Shown here piece by piece: positions 6,668-8,739 of a stretch of DNA of 8,739 nucleotides; position 1 is the stretch's first letter; the number at the start of each line of letters is the position of its first letter. This DNA comes from FEN-680 sp036781505 (lineage in GTDB: Bacteria; Actinomycetota; Geothermincolia; Fen-727; Anoxymicrobiaceae), in contig DAIQAV010000099.1 in NCBI GenBank assembly GCA_036781505.1, positions 1 to 8,739 on the forward strand. The letters are read 5' to 3'. A program made the position numbers and the translations under genes. Under the pieces are notes generated by a model that was not told the origin of the DNA, did no database searches, and was given only the letters and a program-made list of their open reading frames with translations.

Positions 6668-7294
6668 ATGTACATCGAAGGCAGGATAGTTGATTTCCTG
6701 GACAAGCTGGCGTCGAGCTCGCCCGAGCCCGGGGGCGGGTCGGCGAGCGCGCTGGCGGCGGCCATCGGGGCCGCGCTGGTCAGCATGGTCGCGAACCTCA
6801 CGGTCGGCAAGGAGAAGTACGCGGACGTCCAGGACAAGATCGCCGAGCTCGCGGACGCCTCGGAGGGCGTGCGGGCGAAGCTGCAGGAGCTGGTGCAGAA
6901 GGACACCGAGGTCTATGGCGTACTGGCCAAGGCCTTCAAGATGCCGCGCGAGACCGATGACGATAAGTCGGCCCGCAACGCTGCGGTGCAGTCGGCCTGC
7001 AAAGAGGCCACCATGGTGCCCTACGCCATAGCGGAGCAGTGCCTGGAGGTGGCCCGGCTCTCGGAGCTGGCCGCCGACATCGGCAACGTGAACGCGGTGA
7101 GCGACGCGGGCTGCGCCGTGCTGCTGGCTGAGGCCTGCGCACAGTGCGCGGCACTCAACGTGAAGATCAACCTGGGCAGCATAAAAGATGAGGCGTTCAA
7201 CGAGGAGAAATGGACCGGCATACAGGATATACTTGCACGGTCCCTCACGCTGAAGGACAAAGTCGTCAAGGTAATGTACCAGAAACTTGGCTAG
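6668..7294 (+). CDS. fchA: Methenyltetrahydrofolate cyclohydrolase (FTCD_C family)
   Basis: The enzyme interconverts 10-formyl-THF and 5,10-methenyl-THF, between Fhs and FolD. The 208-residue protein belongs to the formiminotransferase-cyclodeaminase C-terminal family (PF04961). It shows DFLDKLASSSPEPGGGSASA near the N-terminus (9-28), followed by LTVGKEKYADV, and the conserved central GNVNAVSDAG and NVKINLGSIKDE stretches. The length is typical of stand-alone FchA. I prefer ATG at 6668 over the in-frame GTG at 6656: AGGGGGTGA (6651-6659) is a near-perfect Shine-Dalgarno eight bases before the ATG but overlaps the GTG. A short gap from acsF (6602-6667) contains a CGCCGG/CCGGCG hairpin. Its presence matters because the FolD encoded next appears to lack cyclohydrolase residues. 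A deaminase acting on formimino-THF is the main alternative, but context argues against it. Confidence 0.9.
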   Translation: MYIEGRIVDFLDKLASSSPEPGGGSASALAAAIGAALVSMVANLTVGKEKYADVQDKIAELADASEGVRAKLQELVQKDTEVYGVLAKAFKMPRETDDDKSARNAAVQSACKEATMVPYAIAEQCLEVARLSELAADIGNVNAVSDAGCAVLLAEACAQCAALNVKINLGSIKDEAFNEEKWTGIQDILARSLTLKDKVVKVMYQKLG

Positions 7295-7306
7295 GGAGGT
7301 CAGACA

Positions 7307-8218
7307 ATGGCGGAGATAATAGACGGGAATGCGATAGCCGACGAGATCAAGACCGAGATCGTCGCCGAGACCGAGAAACTGAAGAGCAAGGGCCTCGCGC
7401 CCGGTATCGCCACCCTGCTGGTGGGCGATGACTTCGGGTCCAAGATGTACCGGGGCCAGGTCGAGAAGAACTGTGCGCTGGTCGGTTTTAACTACATCGA
7501 GAAGACCGTTCCGGCCGAGACCACCGAGGAAGAGGTCATAAGGATAGTCAAGGAGCTGAACGAGGACAAGGCCGTCAGTGGGATACTTCCCCTTCGCCCC
7601 TATCCGGAGCACATCAGCGACTCGGCCGTCATCAGGAATATCCGCGAGGACAAGGACATCGACTGCTTCCATCCGGCCAACATGGGGCGACTGATGCTGG
7701 GCGAGCCCACGCTCGCTCCGGCCACGCCGTCCGCGTGCATCGAGCTGCTCGAGCGCGTGGGTGTCGAGTTCGAGGGAGCGGAGATAGTGGTGGTCGGCCA
7801 CTCTAATATAGTAGGCAAGCCGGTCGCGATGCTGGCGCTCAACCGGAACGCAACCGTCAGCGTGACCCACATCTTCACCTCCCAGGCGGGCAACCTGGCC
7901 AAGCACACCACCGGCGCGGACATCCTGATCGTCGCCGCGGGCAAGGCCGGCCTGGTCACCGCTGACCTGGTCAAGGAAGGCGCAGTTGTCATCGACGTGG
8001 GGATCAACAGGGTCAAGGTGCTCGACGACGAGGGCAACCCCGTTCTCAACGACAAGGGAAAGCCCAAGACCAAGACCGTCGGCGACGTGGATTTCGACAA
8101 CGTGAAGGACAAGGCCAAGGCGATCACGCCGGTTCCCGGAGGGGTCGGCGCAGTAACGAACATGATGCTCCTGAAGAACGCCCTGACCGCGTGCAAGATG
8201 CAGGCGGGGATGGAGTAA
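7307..8218 (+). CDS. folD: Methylene-THF dehydrogenase (FolD homologue, probably monofunctional)
   Basis: It reduces 5,10-methenyl-THF to 5,10-methylene-THF with NAD(P)H, or runs in reverse. The 303-residue protein has the FolD fold: VGDDFGSKMY (39-48), DKDIDCFHP (115-123), the Rossmann motif GHSNIVGKP (164-172) and TPVPGGVG (274-281). Aligned by eye with E. coli FolD, Y50 (here Y48) and D121 (D119) are kept. The catalytic K54 is V52, Q98 is L96, and the glycine after D121 is C120. The usual GVGPMT reads GVGAVT, and the region 236-258 is about 15 residues longer than usual. Human and E. coli studies tie the Lys and Gln to cyclohydrolase activity, so I infer a dehydrogenase-only enzyme that relies on the adjacent FchA. 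The Arg common in GRSxxVG is His165, which may alter NADP/NAD preference. The ribosome-binding site GGGAGG overlaps the fchA stop codon. Confidence 0.9.
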   Translation: MAEIIDGNAIADEIKTEIVAETEKLKSKGLAPGIATLLVGDDFGSKMYRGQVEKNCALVGFNYIEKTVPAETTEEEVIRIVKELNEDKAVSGILPLRPYPEHISDSAVIRNIREDKDIDCFHPANMGRLMLGEPTLAPATPSACIELLERVGVEFEGAEIVVVGHSNIVGKPVAMLALNRNATVSVTHIFTSQAGNLAKHTTGADILIVAAGKAGLVTADLVKEGAVVIDVGINRVKVLDDEGNPVLNDKGKPKTKTVGDVDFDNVKDKAKAITPVPGGVGAVTNMMLLKNALTACKMQAGME

Positions 8219-8247
8219 GAGGGCGCATGGAACGAAACCGGTCGTTT

Positions 8248-8261
8248 TTGATATATATCAA
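8248..8261. promoter_or_regulatory. FNR/CRP-type palindrome upstream of acsD
   Basis: TTGATATATATCAA is a perfect 14-bp palindrome that exactly matches the FNR consensus TTGAT-N4-ATCAA. It lies 30 nt after folD and 42 nt before acsD, in an AT-rich patch within GC-rich DNA. No FNR-family gene is in the window, and I see no convincing -35/-10 pair beside it. It could mark an internal promoter controlling acsD and the genes beyond. A weak stem-loop AACGA/TCGTT (8231-8246) running into T bases lies just before it. Confidence 0.45.
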
Positions 8262-8303
8262 TGCGGCCACTGGCGGTTGACTGTAGAAAGGAAGTGGAAC
8301 GAA

Positions 8304-8739
8304 ATGGCGTTTGAGGTACCGAAGGAGACGACCGACTCGAGGATACGGGAAGTTGCCCTGGGGACCGGAGACGTAAAGGTCGGCGGCGAGAACATATTGC
8401 CCTTCTACCTCTGGGAAGGCGAGATGCCGAAGCGCCCCCTTATCGCCGTCGAAGTCTACGACGATAACCCCTCCGACTGGCCGGAGGTAGTGGCAGGCCC
8501 CCTCAAGGACGTGCTGGGCGACCCCGTCGCGTGGGCCAAGAAGGCGCAGGACGAGTGGGGAGCCGACATCATCGCGCTGCGACTCAAGAGCACGGACCCC
8601 AAGGGCGAGGACAAGCCGGGCGCCGAGGCGGCCAAGACCGCTGCGGCGGTGGCTGATGCCGTCAGCATCCCGGTCATCGTCTACGGCTCTGAGGACATCG
8701 AGAAGGACGGCGAGGTGCTGAAGGCCGTCGCGACGGCCT
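8304..8739 (+). CDS. acsD: Corrinoid iron-sulfur protein small subunit (partial, 5' end)
   Basis: The first 145 codons of AcsD (CdhD, the delta subunit of the CODH/ACS system) are present; the gene runs off the right edge. With AcsC it forms the corrinoid iron-sulfur protein that carries the methyl group from methyl-THF to acetyl-CoA synthase. The N-terminus matches the known Moorella AcsD pattern: a glycine-rich VKVGGENILPFYLWEGE (25-41), RPLIAVEVYD (44-53), DWPEVVAGPLKDV (58-70), WGADIIALRL (85-94), and the TIM-barrel strand IPVIVYGSEDIEKDGEVLKAV. Full-length family members are about 310-320 residues, so more than half is missing. ATG at 8304 has AAAGGA (8287-8292) upstream with slightly long spacing. 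The 85-nt gap from folD with an FNR-like box suggests it may be transcribed partly on its own. acsC, acsE and acsB probably follow. Confidence 0.93.
   Translation, partial: MAFEVPKETTDSRIREVALGTGDVKVGGENILPFYLWEGEMPKRPLIAVEVYDDNPSDWPEVVAGPLKDVLGDPVAWAKKAQDEWGADIIALRLKSTDPKGEDKPGAEAAKTAAAVADAVSIPVIVYGSEDIEKDGEVLKAVATA

Noticed and set aside
5609..7906. A 765-codon open frame on the minus strand across acsV, acsF, fchA and folD
   Set aside because: It is antisense to four well-supported genes, has no recognisable domain, and is the kind of stop-free frame that GC-rich codon use creates opposite real genes.
8231..8249. Intrinsic terminator after folD (AACGA/TCGTT stem with T-tract)
   Set aside because: The stem is only five weak base pairs and part of the T run belongs to it and to the palindrome, so termination there is doubtful.
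8227..8280. A 17-codon ORF (MERNRSFLIYINAATGG) between folD and acsD
   Set aside because: The ribosome-binding site spacing is very short and the frame is tiny; the palindromic DNA element explains the sequence better.

Overview
The window is one edge of a Wood-Ljungdahl (reductive acetyl-CoA) gene cluster from a GC-rich anaerobic bacterium. Six genes on the plus strand form a compact block: fhs, acsV, acsF/cooC, fchA, folD and the 5' end of acsD. A dihydrolipoamide dehydrogenase gene (lpdA) lies on the opposite strand and is transcribed away from them. GC-rich codon use and the gene set would fit a deep-branching anaerobic actinobacterium, a Firmicute or a Chloroflexota lineage. Nothing in the window fixes the taxon, and that placement is inference.

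Layout. Positions 1-240 are non-coding. They hold two inverted REP-like palindromes and a pair of mutually exclusive hairpins just past the lpdA stop. lpdA occupies 1650-241 on the minus strand. Positions 1651-2081 are the divergent control region. It holds a sigma70-type promoter facing fhs (about 1854-1883) and a leader of about 190 nt with several hairpins and a possible 21-codon leader peptide. Then follow fhs (2082-3797), a 60-nt gap with a strong 10-bp hairpin, acsV (3858-5831), acsF/cooC (5828-6601, TTG start, 4-nt overlap with acsV), fchA (6668-7294), folD (7307-8218), an 85-nt gap with a perfect FNR-type palindrome, and acsD (8304 to beyond the edge).

How the genes work together. Fhs charges tetrahydrofolate (THF) with formate, FchA makes methenyl-THF, and the FolD homologue reduces it to methylene-THF. 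A methylene-THF reductase (MetF) and the methyltransferase AcsE must be encoded elsewhere, probably beyond the right edge. AcsD is the small subunit of the corrinoid iron-sulfur protein that carries the methyl group. AcsV is its ATP-dependent reductive reactivator. AcsF/CooC matures the nickel site of CO dehydrogenase/acetyl-CoA synthase. The sequence does not show whether the pathway runs reductively or oxidatively.

I do not see an undescribed multi-gene system here. The most unusual points are: a FolD homologue lacking the Lys and Gln needed for cyclohydrolase activity, next to a dedicated cyclohydrolase; an exact FNR-type box before acsD; and a structured fhs leader in which a hairpin occludes the ribosome-binding site of a short upstream ORF.
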